Assembly (NCBI RefSeq): GCF_032854445.1
Contig: NC_088298.1
Span: forward strand, 12,823,504-12,887,503
Origin: Liolophura sinensis
Lineage: Eukaryota; Mollusca; Polyplacophora; Chitonida; Chitonidae
Direction: 5' to 3'
DNA length: 64,000 nt
Part shown: one piece after another, positions 21,807 through 32,059 of the stretch
How positions within the stretch are numbered: the stretch's first letter is position 1
Layout: each line of letters begins with the position of its first letter
Program-made: the position numbers and the translations under genes
Notes under the pieces: model-generated
Databases searched by the model: none
What the model saw: the letters and a program-made list of their open reading frames with translations, nothing else
What the model was told of the DNA's origin: nothing

Positions 21807-22071
21807 GGGGCCTTCGTGTCTCAGTTGGTTAGCGCGCTAGCGCAGCGTAATGACCTAGGAGCCTCTCACCAATGCGGCCACTGTGAGTTCAAGTCCAACT
21901 CATGCTGGCTTACTCTCCGGCCGTACGTGGGAAGGTGTGACAGCAACCTGCGGATGGTCGTGGGTTTCGCCTGGACTCTGCCCGGTTTCCTCCCATCATA
22001 ATGCTGGCCGCCGTCGTATAGGTGAAATATTTTACGACGTAAAACACCAATCAAATAAATAAATAAATAAA
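21807..22071 (+). mobile_element. SINE family A, good full-length copy
   Basis: tRNA-like head with box A (gtctcagttggttagcgcg) and B-box-like gtgagttcaagtcc, then ctcatgctggcttactctcc, ggatggtcgtgggtttcg, ataatgctggccgccgtcgt and acgtaaaacaccaatcaaa with an (AAAT)n tail. Presumably Pol III-derived and mobilised by a LINE in trans. I see no clear target duplication. Confidence 0.93.
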
Positions 22072-22295
22072 TTTATTTTGCCTATTTTGTTTCTGCAGTA
22101 GTTCGTGGTATATAATTTTAATTCTTTGTTCTAAATGATGATTTTTGAATACTAAAACTTAGGGATCAGTGGAAAGAAGTAGAAAAGATTAAAAATTTCG
22201 AAAGAAAGCATTTGTGAAAATGAACTAACGCAGACGCAGAAGCAAAATATACATAAACGATAAATACAGCCATACACGTCATAAATCAATGAAAA

Positions 22296-22600
22296 ACGTT
22301 TTCTCAGCGGTGGAAATGTTTTCTCTTCTGCGTAAACCTTTTCTCAACGGTAGAAAGGTTTTCTCCGTGGTGTAAACCTTTTTTCTACGGCAGAAAGGCC
22401 TACTCCGCTATTCAGCACCTTTCCAACACGGTAGAAAGGCGGTGTAAATTAACCTTTTCTTCACGATAGATTGATTTTCTCCGCTGTTTTAATCTTTCTC
22501 CACTCTTTAAACCTTTTCTCCGCAATGGAGTTTTTCTCCGCAGTATAAACGTTGTTTTCTGCGGTGTAAAGGTTTTCCCCGCTAAGAAGATATTTTCAGA
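22296..22600. repeat. Degenerate repeat with motif in both orientations
   Basis: About 15 loosely spaced copies of ttttctccgcggtgtaaac-like words, with reverse-complement versions (cggtagaaaggttttctc) interleaved. Neither period nor strand is regular. It could be a decayed palindromic minisatellite. Confidence 0.65.
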
Positions 22601-22764
22601 AGGAAACGTTTGTCGGTGATCTGTGAAGTTTTTAGTTAAATTAATCAATTTTGTGTAAAATGTTTGTTTTTATTATAATTATTCTGCGTTAATTTCCTCC
22701 TGAATATATTTCAAATGGATCATTGTAAATCAGTAGAAAATGTTTCTACTTTCGAATGGCACTA

Positions 22765-23092
22765 CCGGCACCGATAGCACAGTTGGTAGAGCGTCCGGGT
22801 CAATTCTGAGTAGAGTCACACGCTAAAGAGAGTAAGCTGTAACTTCCTCGCTTGGCGTTTAGCATGAAGGGGATACTGCAACCACTGGTTGACCCGTATC
22901 AGTATAATGGCTCGCGTGGGGCAGCTTACTTGCCTTCGGTAAGGCATCTCAGTGAAACAGCACTAAACGAAGAGCAGTGGAAATACGTCCTGCAACAAGG
23001 AGGCACATTACATGCATCTAAGAACTCCGTCGCATATGACTGAAAAATTTTTTTAATACGACGTTAAACCCCAAGCACTCACTCACTCACTG
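22765..23092 (+). mobile_element. SINE family B, full length with exact 11-bp target duplication
   Basis: tRNA-like head (gcacagttggtagagcgtc) is followed by a body through ccttcggtaaggcatctcag, cagcactaaacgaagagc and gtcctgcaacaaggaggcac, ending acgacgttaaaccccaagc(ACTC)n. The flanks are identical: gaatggcacta at 22754-22764 and 23093-23103. It defines the family B reference in this window. Confidence 0.95.
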
Positions 23093-23103
23093 GAATGGCA
23101 CTA

Positions 23104-23861
23104 ACGGGCCACTGTAGACGTTATTAATCGACTATTTTCCGTAATTGTAGGATGCATTCTTTGGGGGTGAATGGGAGCGATCCATGACAATGCGAGCGCC
23201 AGTCCAAAGAAAAAAATGTAAAAATAGTCATCCACAGATAATTTACAGAAATGTTTCTTTCTCTCTCATCAAAATAACTTTCTACAGTCATGACGAGTCA
23301 GGTGTACTAAATTCTCCGAACCACTCTCTAAAAGATATGAAAATCAACATATGAACAAAACCACGCAGCCAGTCTTAAATGACAAGTTTAGCGATAGTTT
23401 CATCAGTCATCACGGAGGAAAATTTGCCAAGTCAATTGGGCGATAGAGGTCAACTCTAAAGGGTTCAGTCAATTCTTGCGGCTATTCGTCTGCACAGCTG
23501 TCTCGTGATCAAGTTTTCCGTACACTCCAGATTTTGGATGCACCTGATGCGTCGTGACTGTGTTGCTTTCAAGTGATGACGAAGAGATAAGTTTTATTTT
23601 TACTGGGTTATTTAGTAATAACAGGAACTAATATACCTCCTTTATTAAATTAAATTAAATTAATACGACACAATAGCCTACAATCTCCCTAACATGGAGT
23701 TTGTGGTACAGATATATAATATCAATAACCAAAATACCAACACACCCTTCGCATAGACCTTAATATGCAAGTGTCATAACTTAAACCTACAACGTTAATA
23801 TTCAGTATTGATTATCCCACAGGTGTACACTTATGTAATTATTCTCTTTGTAAACTCTTTT
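23104..23861 (+). other. Unclassified spacer
   Basis: AT-rich sequence with no array, SINE core or supported ORF. Confidence 0.4.
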
Positions 23862-23993
23862 ACGCAACCTGCGGATGGTCGTGGGTTTCCACCGGACTCT
23901 GCCTGGTTTCCCTCCACCCTAATGCTAGCCACCGTCGTCGTATGAGTGACATATTCTTGAGTACGGCGTAAAGCAGCAATGAAATAAATAAAT
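23862..23993 (+). mobile_element. SINE family A tail fragment
   Basis: gcaacctgcggatggtcgtg, ctgcctggtttccctccacc and gtacggcgtaaagcagcaat with an AAAT tail. 5'-truncated. Confidence 0.9.
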
Positions 23994-25452
23994 CATGAAC
24001 AAAAGAACGTGCATATGACCAGAAAAGTGACGGTAATGTAAGCCTGTGTATGTGAATTACATACAGTTTATTTCCAAGCCTTATCAGCATTAACTTCTTA
24101 CATTTCTGCGTATATCAGTGATTCTTGCTAAATTACAGCCAACAGATAGGCCTGAAGGGAGACTGCTTTTTACCAAATCTCTGTACGTTGCCCTTTGACA
24201 ACAACTCTGCATAATTTAGTGTAGCGTATCTGTCAAGGAAGAAACTATCGCTTGTTACAAATAGTTTTTATTGGTAATTAAATTATTACAATCTCTAATA
24301 TTCAGTTTACACTTTGATGCTAACGGTGTTTAACATCTACACTACTCTGTGTGTTCGAGATCGACATAGCAAGACGCGCCAAAATGTGTGAGATCTGGGC
24401 TAGATTTCGGCGATTTAGAATGCATGTCAAATTTGCTACTTACACCAATTACTGCACCTAAAATATTGTGACCTATGTCACACCACAGCAGAAGTAAACA
24501 CAGAGATCCTCACACCTGACAGACGAAAAGACAAATTTTAGTCGGACTGGTGTAATTAAAAATACCTCCATCATAGGACATTCCCATATGAAGGTAATAT
24601 TCCCAAGACTAATCAGTGTAGGCCTACAGTGGAAACCATCATACTAATAATTCCCCCCTCCCCCCGGTCCCCGCTAAATGTCGGATCGAATTTACCAAAC
24701 TAGCACTGTCTGTATTGCATCAAAGCACAGATTTCATCAACACACTCTTTCTTCATCGTATGTTTAAGTACATATCCATCTGAACGAACTCTTGTCGGAA
24801 TCGACCACTAGAGGAGCACGAGGAATATCAATGCGCACAGTGAAAAGGTTCATCCACATGGGCTTTCAGTTCAGGACATGGTATATGTCCATCGACAAGA
24901 AATCTGCATCTGTTCAACATTACGTCAGTTACACACGAACTAATGACAGGCCATCATTGATTCCATGTGCAAGTCAGTCCATATTCGGTAGTTCGTTGCT
25001 AAATTACAGCCCACTTGCGTAGATCATCCACAAATCAGTCCATGTTCTGCAGGTCATTAGCCCATTTATCCCAATTTAGGGGCCGAAACAGACAGTCGCA
25101 TACCAGCCGTCAACCAATATGGACGTTCGAGGTTGATAATCGCATGGCCGATTCCGAAAAAGACGCTGAACACAAATAAGAACTAAGACATGCCTGGAAG
25201 GTCCCGCAGTATGCGGCACCGGAAACTGACAGTGGAACAATCCTGGGTTTGTTACTGCAGGCAACATTATGTGATCTAAATTCACAACTGGGAAATATCT
25301 CGTTTCTGAGGTATATCTCAAAGTTATAATTTAACCTAACTGGTGCTTGTTTTCTTCACTTCGAGGGTCTGGTTGTGGAAGTTCAGGGATCTGTTCTGCA
25401 ACCGATGCGTCGCCTCAAGCATTGGGGTCAAATGGGGCAGCCTCTGGATCAT
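23994..25452. other. Spacer with small unrecognised ORFs
   Basis: Slightly more G+C-balanced than the introns. Short ORFs at 24792-25022 (+, with RGARGISMRTVKRF) and 25076-25321 (-) look protein-like but match nothing I know. They may be eroded parts of the mobile element suggested at 27,253-27,909. Confidence 0.25.
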
Positions 25453-25635
25453 TTTATTTATTTATTTATTTATTCATTTATTTATTTATTTGATTGGTGT
25501 TTTACGCCGTACTCAAGAATATTTCACTTATACGACCGTGGCTAGCATTATGGTGGGTGAAAACCGGGCAGAGCCCGGGGAAAACCCACGACCATCCGCA
25601 GGTTGCTGACTGACCTTCCGACGTACGTCCGCCTC
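25453..25635 (-). mobile_element. SINE family A, reverse, 3' half
   Basis: Long (TTTA)n tail, gattggtgttttacgccgta, aaaaccgggcagagcccgg and ccatccgcaggttgctgac. Fairly well preserved, and cut off at cgacgtacgtccg. Confidence 0.93.
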
Positions 25636-26396
25636 TCAATTAAGCGAAGCGCATCTGTGCATAGTTCGGAGTCTCTCCGCTCACTGACTAGAGGGAGTGG
25701 TAGAGCGAAAACGAATGACCAGGCTTGGCGTATTATTAGGCTACGAGAATGTAAAGTTAAGTAACCATATGATCCAGCCAACATGTCGTTTAAACAAAAT
25801 GGAAATCGGTTGCACATTGATTTCATCGCACAAGGCTCCGGAACTAATCTCGTCTGAGAGACATTCTTGCTCGACGAATCACAGGGGTTCACCCGTGCAG
25901 GCGTGGGGATCCTCAACGACTCCAATCGCACCTATGTTTGGGCCATCTTTCGAGCGCAAGCGCAGACCTGCACAACCATCTTATGCCCCGGGACCGCATT
26001 CGAAGTTCAAAAGCGGTAGCTTACAAATATGGAGGAATATGCCATCTCAGCACCTGTCGACCTCTCTGCTATGAAGAGCTAGCAGGGACGTTTTGAGGTA
26101 CTCACATCCCAAAGTGGGTTTTTAATGAGAATCTGGTTAATCGTCTGTCCCATTCGTTTTATCTGAGAGCGAAAGGCCTCCATGCCGACGATTCTGAGGC
26201 CACCTTCAATCGAACGAATGCCTCTCAGAGACGCGGCGCCTCGAGAAGTTATCGTCAGCCTCTTCTGCTTTATGACGCTTCCTCTTCGTCAGGGCAATGT
26301 GGTCATCCAGCTCAGGGCTTCTTGCACAAACCAATTGTGGTAAAAGTTGATGGTGACACATGTTAAAAACATATGATGTCATGATAGTTGGGATCG
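25636..26396. other. Spacer with a 125-codon ORF of unknown status
   Basis: A + strand ORF at 25697-26074 spans most of this stretch, but its opposite strand is also open and its composition is unlike a soluble domain. No motif recognised. Confidence 0.25.
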
Positions 26397-26398
26397 AC

Positions 26399-26683
26399 TT
26401 AACCTACAATCGCTTTGTGCAAGTGACCCGATAACTTTGCAAGATTGTTTGTCAGCTCTCTGCGGATTGTCCGTAACACTTTGTTTAGCCCTCTAAGCTT
26501 TCTGATGATCAGTGGGGGGCCGTTCTTGGTTCCAAGGACATGGCCAATTTCGGCAACGGTTAATGTGGCCTCAGTTTTACGTGCTGCCGTTACAGCCCTG
26601 TCCATGGTTTTTCCCAGATTCTGCAGTCCCATACTGTTCACAGCAACATCTGCTCTGCCCAGCTCATTGCTCTGCAGGGACAT
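26399..26683 (-). CDS. Small minus-strand ORF, unknown, coiled-coil-like
   Basis: 94 codons. Ala/Thr/Lys-rich with the stretch LTVAEIGHVLGTKNGPPLI then RKLRGLNKVLRTIRREL, which reads as an amphipathic helix. No recognised family. It lies near the capsid-like remnant and on the opposite strand, so it could be part of the same decayed element, but that is inference only. Confidence 0.25.
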   Translation of the reverse strand: MSLQSNELGRADVAVNSMGLQNLGKTMDRAVTAARKTEATLTVAEIGHVLGTKNGPPLIIRKLRGLNKVLRTIRRELTNNLAKLSGHLHKAIVG

Positions 26684-26831
26684 GACTGCCTTTTAGGGTA
26701 GCTGCGTACCCGGCTGCGCGGATTACTCTGCAAATCGTAGTGTATCTCTGATTGCTTACATCTGCCATAGTATTGGAGATACTACACGTGAGTTTAATAA
26801 TTCGAATTACAAAGTAATTACAAAGCTGCCA

Positions 26832-27124
26832 GGGGTCCTCTGTGGACCAGTTGCTAGCGCGCGCTAGCACAGGGTAATGATCCAGGAGCCTTTCACCAGT
26901 GCGGTCGTTGTGAGCTCAAGTCCAGCTTTGAGCTGTGAGTTCAAATCTCATGCTGGATTCCTCCGCTGCCGTACATGGGAAGATCGTGTATCAAACTGCG
27001 GATAGTCGTGGATTTCCCCCGGGCTCTGTCCGGTTTCCTCCCACCATAATGTTTGGCTACTGTCGTCGTATAAGTGAAATATTTTTGAGTACGGCGTAAG
27101 ACACCAATCAAATAAATAATTAAA
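26832..27124 (+). mobile_element. SINE family A with duplicated B-box region
   Basis: Head ggtcctctgtggaccagttg and body as in other A copies to gcgtaagacaccaatcaaat. The B-box segment appears twice (tgtgagctcaagtccagct, then tgtgagttcaaatctcatg), a local duplication not seen in the other copies. Confidence 0.9.
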
Positions 27125-27252
27125 CAAAAGTGCAATTCAGTACTAACGCAAACTCAAACCCCTGCACGGTCCATCGGGGTGAAGGTTTTCGTCTATCGGT
27201 GGTTATCACCAACAACCCGATTACGATCGACCAGAAACAGTAACTGCTGGCC

Positions 27253-27909
27253 CGCTCTCCCAATCTTGGATTCCACAACGTCATCATCCCTGAAACCGCA
27301 AAGTTGTCTTTCACTATTTCACTTGACTCCACGGACCCCAACCGAACAATGGTCCAGAACCTTGGCCGAGCCGTTGTGAAAAAGATGACGATCACGATAT
27401 CTGGAAAAGAGATAATGGCAATAAAAAGCGACGTTTACCACTGTTATGTGGAACTGCCTGTAAGAGAGAGAATGCACGACACAGGCGACCGCCTCCAGTA
27501 TGAACTCGCCTTTAATGTCTACGACGGCATGATCCAGGACAAAAACGATGTCGTTGCATCCGACACTGTCGAGAATATCAGCCTTGAGTATGACACGTTG
27601 ACATATACTGAAAATGCCAGAGTGGTTCGCAATCAATACACTACTTGCCTGTCAATCTTACATGATCGTGTTCTCCACCACGGCAAAATCAATCGTGATA
27701 AGAGCGATATGCTATGGGACATCAACCTCAACGTCCCCACCACAAGCATGAAGGGGCTTCTGATGCTCTTTGAGGACGTTGCACAGCAACAAGCATCCAA
27801 AACAGAAACAGACATCGAAAACAGACATCGAAGCAGACATCAAAACAGACATTCGTATACCAGCTGTCAACAGATAAGGACTTTCCAGGTCATTAATCGG
27901 AAGGTTTAA
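27253..27909 (+). pseudogene. Capsid-like ORF remnant (possible Polinton/adintovirus-type element)
   Basis: The open frame follows a TAA at 27240-27242 and includes NLGFHNVIIPETAKLSF, then NLGRAVVKKMTITISG, GDRLQYELAFNVYDG, LHHGKINRDKSDMLWDI and TSMKGLLMLFEDV. Beta-rich text with 'NLGRAxVKK...' and 'GDRLxYELxFN' recalls large ORFs of Maverick/Polinton-like or adintovirus-like elements in marine invertebrates, where they are capsid-type proteins. At about 218 residues, with an abrupt step between the KSDVYHCYVEL region and the GDRL region, it looks internally deleted. It ends in a small RHQNRH-type repeat. I cannot run a search; the family call is weak, the protein-like nature stronger. Confidence 0.35.
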
Positions 27910-28512
27910 CCCATTTGACACAAACCACCAAAGAACTAAGAAAGAATATAAATTACGAAAAGAAAAGCAGTCAACAGTTTTGAAAAACGCAAGGTGTGTT
28001 CTAAGTGACTGAGTATAATCAGTATTCAATTCGTCTAACATGCTAGAATATCGGTTATGGATTACAAAATATGTATCTATATATTGCGCTTCTATTGCAA
28101 CTGTTCACATATCCAACGTGCTGATCTAAGTCGACATGATTGTACAGCCCCTGGCCCCGGGTTAAACTGAATTAGAAATAATCACGAAGAAGAGTGCCAG
28201 AGATTCTGGGCGCTCTGTCTATGTTTACTCACAAGAAAATAATACTCATTGTAAAACTTGAGATTCTTGGAGTGAAGACGTTTGATGGAATAACCTTGAC
28301 ACACTAGATTTTGTTGTAATAACTTGTGATGTTGATTGAAATCGACATACAACACGCAGGATTTCTGCCAACATTTGGGCGATTGCCAACATTTGGGCGA
28401 TTTATTCATCCGTAGTAACCATGTTGTTGGATGGTTATATAGCTAACAGGGTGTTCTTTAAATGGGGGTTTGATATGCATTTGGCTCTCCTAAAACCAAC
28501 AGAAACTGCTGT
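27910..28512. other. Spacer downstream of capsid-like remnant
   Basis: No ORF of note. At 28368-28400 the word gccaacatttgggcgatt occurs twice in tandem. Confidence 0.4.
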
Positions 28513-28656
28513 TTCGCTCTTCTCTCTGGTTAGCCCGCTACCGCAGCGTAATGACTCAGGAGCCTCTCACCAATGCGGTCCCTGTGAGTTCAAGTCCAGC
28601 TCATGCTGGCTTCCTCCCCGGCCCTACATGGGGAGGTTTGTCAGCTACCTGCGGAT
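28513..28656 (+). mobile_element. SINE family A head fragment
   Basis: ggttagcccgctaccgcagc, gtgagttcaagtccagctc, catgctggcttcctccccgg. Breaks at ctacctgcggatc and is replaced by unrelated sequence. Confidence 0.92.
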
Positions 28657-28880
28657 CTAGTTTTATCTCTTCCACACCCCCGAGAAAGCTGAATGTCACT
28701 CTGAGCCCCCGTGCCCCAAGATCTACAAAGTCCTTAATCAGGTGGACATTGCGGTACTTTCCCCGGCAACTTTTATTACAGACTTTTTCGCCGACTTTAA
28801 TCCATGCGCAATTATTGTAACGTTTCATGTTGATTCTAGTCAAATACCTCAGGTATACACACCAAAGACGATATCTTGAA
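28657..28880 (-). pseudogene. Minus-strand ORF fragment with Cys motif
   Basis: Reverse frame reads RYNNCAWIKVGEKVCNKSC then RGKYRNVHLIKDFV and LRVTFSFLGGVEEIKLD. The Cys/His spacing (C-x9-C-x3-C with a nearby His) suggests a small zinc site. The end of the ORF runs into SINE sequence, so the original protein is broken there. Function unknown; it may belong to the same class of element as the 27,253-27,909 remnant. Confidence 0.3.
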
Positions 28881-28967
28881 ATTAAAACCAATATAAGATT
28901 GTGTTAAAGCGGTTTTAGATCCTGGGCTAGCCCGCTGGACTAGGTTATATGAGTATACACACACTGC

Positions 28968-29122
28968 TTTGAGTGAGTGATTTAAGTCGTTGATGTTTAG
29001 CGTCGTACTTAGCAATTTTTTTAGGCATTCTACGACGAAGGAGTCCTTAGAGTGCATTTAATGTGCTTCCTTGTTGCAGGACGGATTTCCACCGTTCTCT
29101 TTTCCAGTGCTACTTCACTTAA
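28968..29122 (-). mobile_element. SINE family B, reverse, 3' half
   Basis: gagtgagtgatttaagtcgt, gtttagcgtcgtac, ccttgttgcaggacggattt and agtgctacttcact are the reverse complement of the family B tail. It is fused directly to the family A copy that follows. Confidence 0.9.
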
Positions 29123-29312
29123 GTCCATCTCATGCTGGCTTCCTCTCCGGCCGTACGTGGGAAGGTCTGCCAGCAACCTGGGGATGGTCGTGGGTTTCCC
29201 CCAGGCTGTGCTCGGTTCCACCCACCATAATGCTGGCCGCCGTTGTATAAGTGAAATATTCTTGAGTACGGCGTAAAACACCAATCAAATAAATAAATAA
29301 ATAAATAAATAC
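29123..29312 (+). mobile_element. SINE family A, 5'-truncated, fused to reverse family B
   Basis: Starts mid-body at gtccatctcatgctggctt and continues through ggatggtcgtgggtttccc to acggcgtaaaacaccaatca with an (AAAT)n tail. No spacer separates it from the inverted family B piece. Confidence 0.93.
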
Positions 29313-30301
29313 ACATTATTGGACAACAGGCCCCAGATGTAGGTCACCACTCAGAATATAGACGCTGGTGGAGAAGCTCAGATTTCTGCAGGCGCAAGTC
29401 ATGTTGCTAATATGGTATAATATTGATATTACCTACTGCATTGGATATACCTACATATGGGGTGATGGGCCATCCCTGTGGGGTCTCCCTGCTGCGTGCT
29501 TTTGCTGGAAGCCTTAATTTGTTAAAATAGGGGTTTCGGCAACTGTGGTTAGAGGCACCATGGGATGAAAAGGGCGCTAACTGGCCGCTGGCCGCTGACC
29601 GCCTGAACGCCCATGACAACCCTAACTGAAAAATGGTGTGGAATCCCTATTATAAATAGGTGGGTAGGTAGGTAAGTACTAGTTCGCACCATTTGCTGTC
29701 AGCAATGTAGGTGTGTAGGCAAAAGTGGTCAGCTTGCGCCCTAAACCATCAGTAGTATGGGTAGGTAGATAAAAATGCCCATTTTTCTCCTTGTGATGTC
29801 CTTATGGTGATTCTGACCGATCTCTGGCAGCCTCACGACAATGAACTGCCATCGGCAATTCCCTACGCCTCCGACAGTAGCCAAGCCAAGATTCTTTCTT
29901 TCCTCCCGACGTGGACGTCGTCGTGGCAACTCACGTCACCCCCTATTTTCCCAAGTCTCGCACACGTTGGCTGTTCCAGTAGGTCCATGACTAGCTGCAG
30001 CGAAGCCCTGCCTAGGTAACGATGCACATTATGGGGTTAGGCCCACCGTGAAAAAGGTCGAGTCCTCCGTCTCTCCCTGCCGACGATGTTGGTTTCCGAT
30101 ATCAAAACAGAGCCTCGTAACAAACATATGTATTTACAAGCATAAACAAGCTCTTTGTTTATTTGGAATTTTTGAAGTTATGTCGAAATTAACTTGCAAC
30201 ATTCAGGTATTTCAACTTTATTTGTGTTTTCTTGTTAAGCATTGATTGTTTTGACTTCAAATTTCCAGAATAGGCAGTACCTGCACCCTACTTGCCCTGT
30301 T
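29313..30301. other. Spacer, no gene identified
   Basis: Contains short overlapping ORFs on both strands at 29,741-30,019 with no recognised domain, and a (GGTA)n patch at about 29,660-29,675. Confidence 0.35.
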
Positions 30302-30315
30302 ACTTGCCAGTAATC

Positions 30316-30560
30316 GGGTCCTCCGTGGCTCGGTCGGTTAGCGCGCTACCGCAGCGTAATGACTCAGGAGCCTCTCACCGCTGTGAGTTCAAGTCAGGCT
30401 CATGCTGGCTTCCTCCCCGGCCTCACGTGGGAAGGTCTGCGGATGGTCGTGGGTTTCCCCCGTGCTCTGCCCGGTTTCCTCCCACCAAAATGCTGGCCGC
30501 TGTTGTATAAGTGAAATATTCTTGAGTACGGCGTAAAACACCAATCAAACAAACAAACAA
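30316..30560 (+). mobile_element. SINE family A, full length with target duplication
   Basis: Head ctccgtggctcggtcggtta, B-box gtgagttcaagtc, core ggatggtcgtgggtttccc, tail acggcgtaaaacaccaatca(AAAC)n. The flanks acttgccagtaatc (30302-30315) and acttgcctataatc (30561-30574) match at 12 of 14 bases. Compared with 21807 it lacks a short body segment. Confidence 0.92.
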
Positions 30561-30574
30561 ACTTGCCTATAATC

Positions 30575-31143
30575 AGGAATTGGCCATCATATTGAATTGT
30601 TCTCTGCGAATTCAATTCCTCTTTCAACTCTATCTGCATATGAATTTTACCTACTTTACGCGCAGAGGACTACCTACCTAACTAGATATACCTAGCTATC
30701 GGGAAACAAACACACATTATGTGTAAAGAACCTCACCAATACCACAACAAATACATAAAAGAGTTTTATTACATGTAAGAAATATTCGGGATATTTGGAT
30801 GGAAGTTTTGAGGGACACCATAGAAAACACTTTTTTCAGTGTTACAGAATTACGCCTGAAACACATCTACTATGTTTAAACAAGTCGAACTGTTTCTCTC
30901 AGTTGTGAATTTGTGATGTTTTTATCAAATGTATTTTGTAATGGAATAACAGAACAGATGGAAACAAAACCTCTAGGAATTTGTTTACCAATCAGCAGGA
31001 AGTTTTTTACTTAAATATAAAAGTAAATATAAAAAACAGACTCAATTCGTTAAAAATATCTGTATTAGGGTATATTTACTAACCTCTCATTTAAAAAGCT
31101 GGTCATGTAGACGAAATATTAAGAAAACCACTTATCGATCGCA
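30575..31143. other. AT-rich spacer
   Basis: No ORF, SINE or array seen. Confidence 0.4.
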
Positions 31144-31910
31144 CTAAAAAAAATTCAGACCCACGTTTTCAGTTTTAGCGTGGATAGGCCACAAGGAAAC
31201 ACAGTGTAGCACCTGTTTTTGAAGCATAATCTGTGTGATAGTTTCAGCATCTGATAGAGAGTAGTACCGCTGTGAACGTCCTACGGCTATAGGTTCCGCG
31301 ACCGGGGTTAGGATTTCACTGAAGAAAACCCAAATTTCATCTGGTCGTGATGGCCACTGTAGATGGAGTTTATCTCGAATTAGACGCTTGGACATAAATG
31401 ACACCTCGGCATCACGATCACTGATATTAACCTCTATCACTTTCCCAATATACAAATCTTTGTCATATAAAGCCACTACCATTTGGTCTGCACTTGGAAC
31501 GACGGGAAATGCCACATGGCTACCGTCTTCCGGTGGAACGTCAGGATGTTCTCTCGCATTCTCTGTAGAACACAGAGTGTGCTCTATCCACCCATCACAC
31601 GGCCAATCCCAATTGAGACATGCTGTACAACAGCCAGCTGTTTCACGAACGATGGATTTTGCCATCTCCAGTTGAATGGATGGCATGGAGCTTCATTGTT
31701 CCTGGAACTGAGTTGATGTAGAGCCCTGTACTGTGTTGCCACACAGTGTATGTGATGCAAAACGTTCTGATATTTTTCTACCACAATTCCAAGTCTCTTC
31801 TGGTTTCCGTCACTTTAACGATTTTCACCTTCTTCTTCCCACCAACCTCAACACATCTCCACTCATCACAGTCCACACTGTGATGGTCTTTGATGACGGA
31901 CAACTTCCCT
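31144..31910 (-). pseudogene. Degenerate minus-strand gene fragment with WP-containing module
   Basis: The main reverse frame (31144-31686) encodes 180 residues: ETAGCCTACLNWDWPCDGW, MVVALYDKDLYIGKVIEVN, AEVSFMSKRLIRDKLHLQWP, DEIWVFFSEIL and PVAVGR-like text. The strand-turn pattern 'YIGKVIEV...AEVSFM...WP...W' resembles a Tudor/SH3-like barrel module that ends many transposon-linked invertebrate proteins (recollection, not checked). Upstream, protein-like text (VEKYQNVLHHIHCVATQYRA) continues in a different frame, with a stop or frameshift near 31,690 and another near 31,784. It is therefore probably a decayed copy. Confidence 0.4.
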
Positions 31911-32059
31911 ATCATTAGTGTTTTAGACACAGACCTACCGACTACTTCCCGATTTGGAGAGGTCTTAATTCCGAAATGTATGAGAAATTTCAGCTTCAGT
32001 GCCACGTTCTGATGTTTGGGGCAGAGGATTTATTTCTGGACAGAAGTGATGTCAAACGA

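Noticed and set aside
21807-21900. tRNA gene in the SINE head
   Set aside because: A- and B-box words are present, but no cloverleaf closes and the sequence runs on into a SINE body and tail.
25343-25609. 88-codon ORF ending in GENRAEPGENPRPSAGC
   Set aside because: The C-terminal part is translated reverse SINE family A sequence, which appears in many frames across the window.
31388-31716. Plus-strand ORFs opposite the 31.1-31.9 kb fragment
   Set aside because: The minus-strand frame is longer and has protein-like motif order. The plus-strand frames are its shadows.
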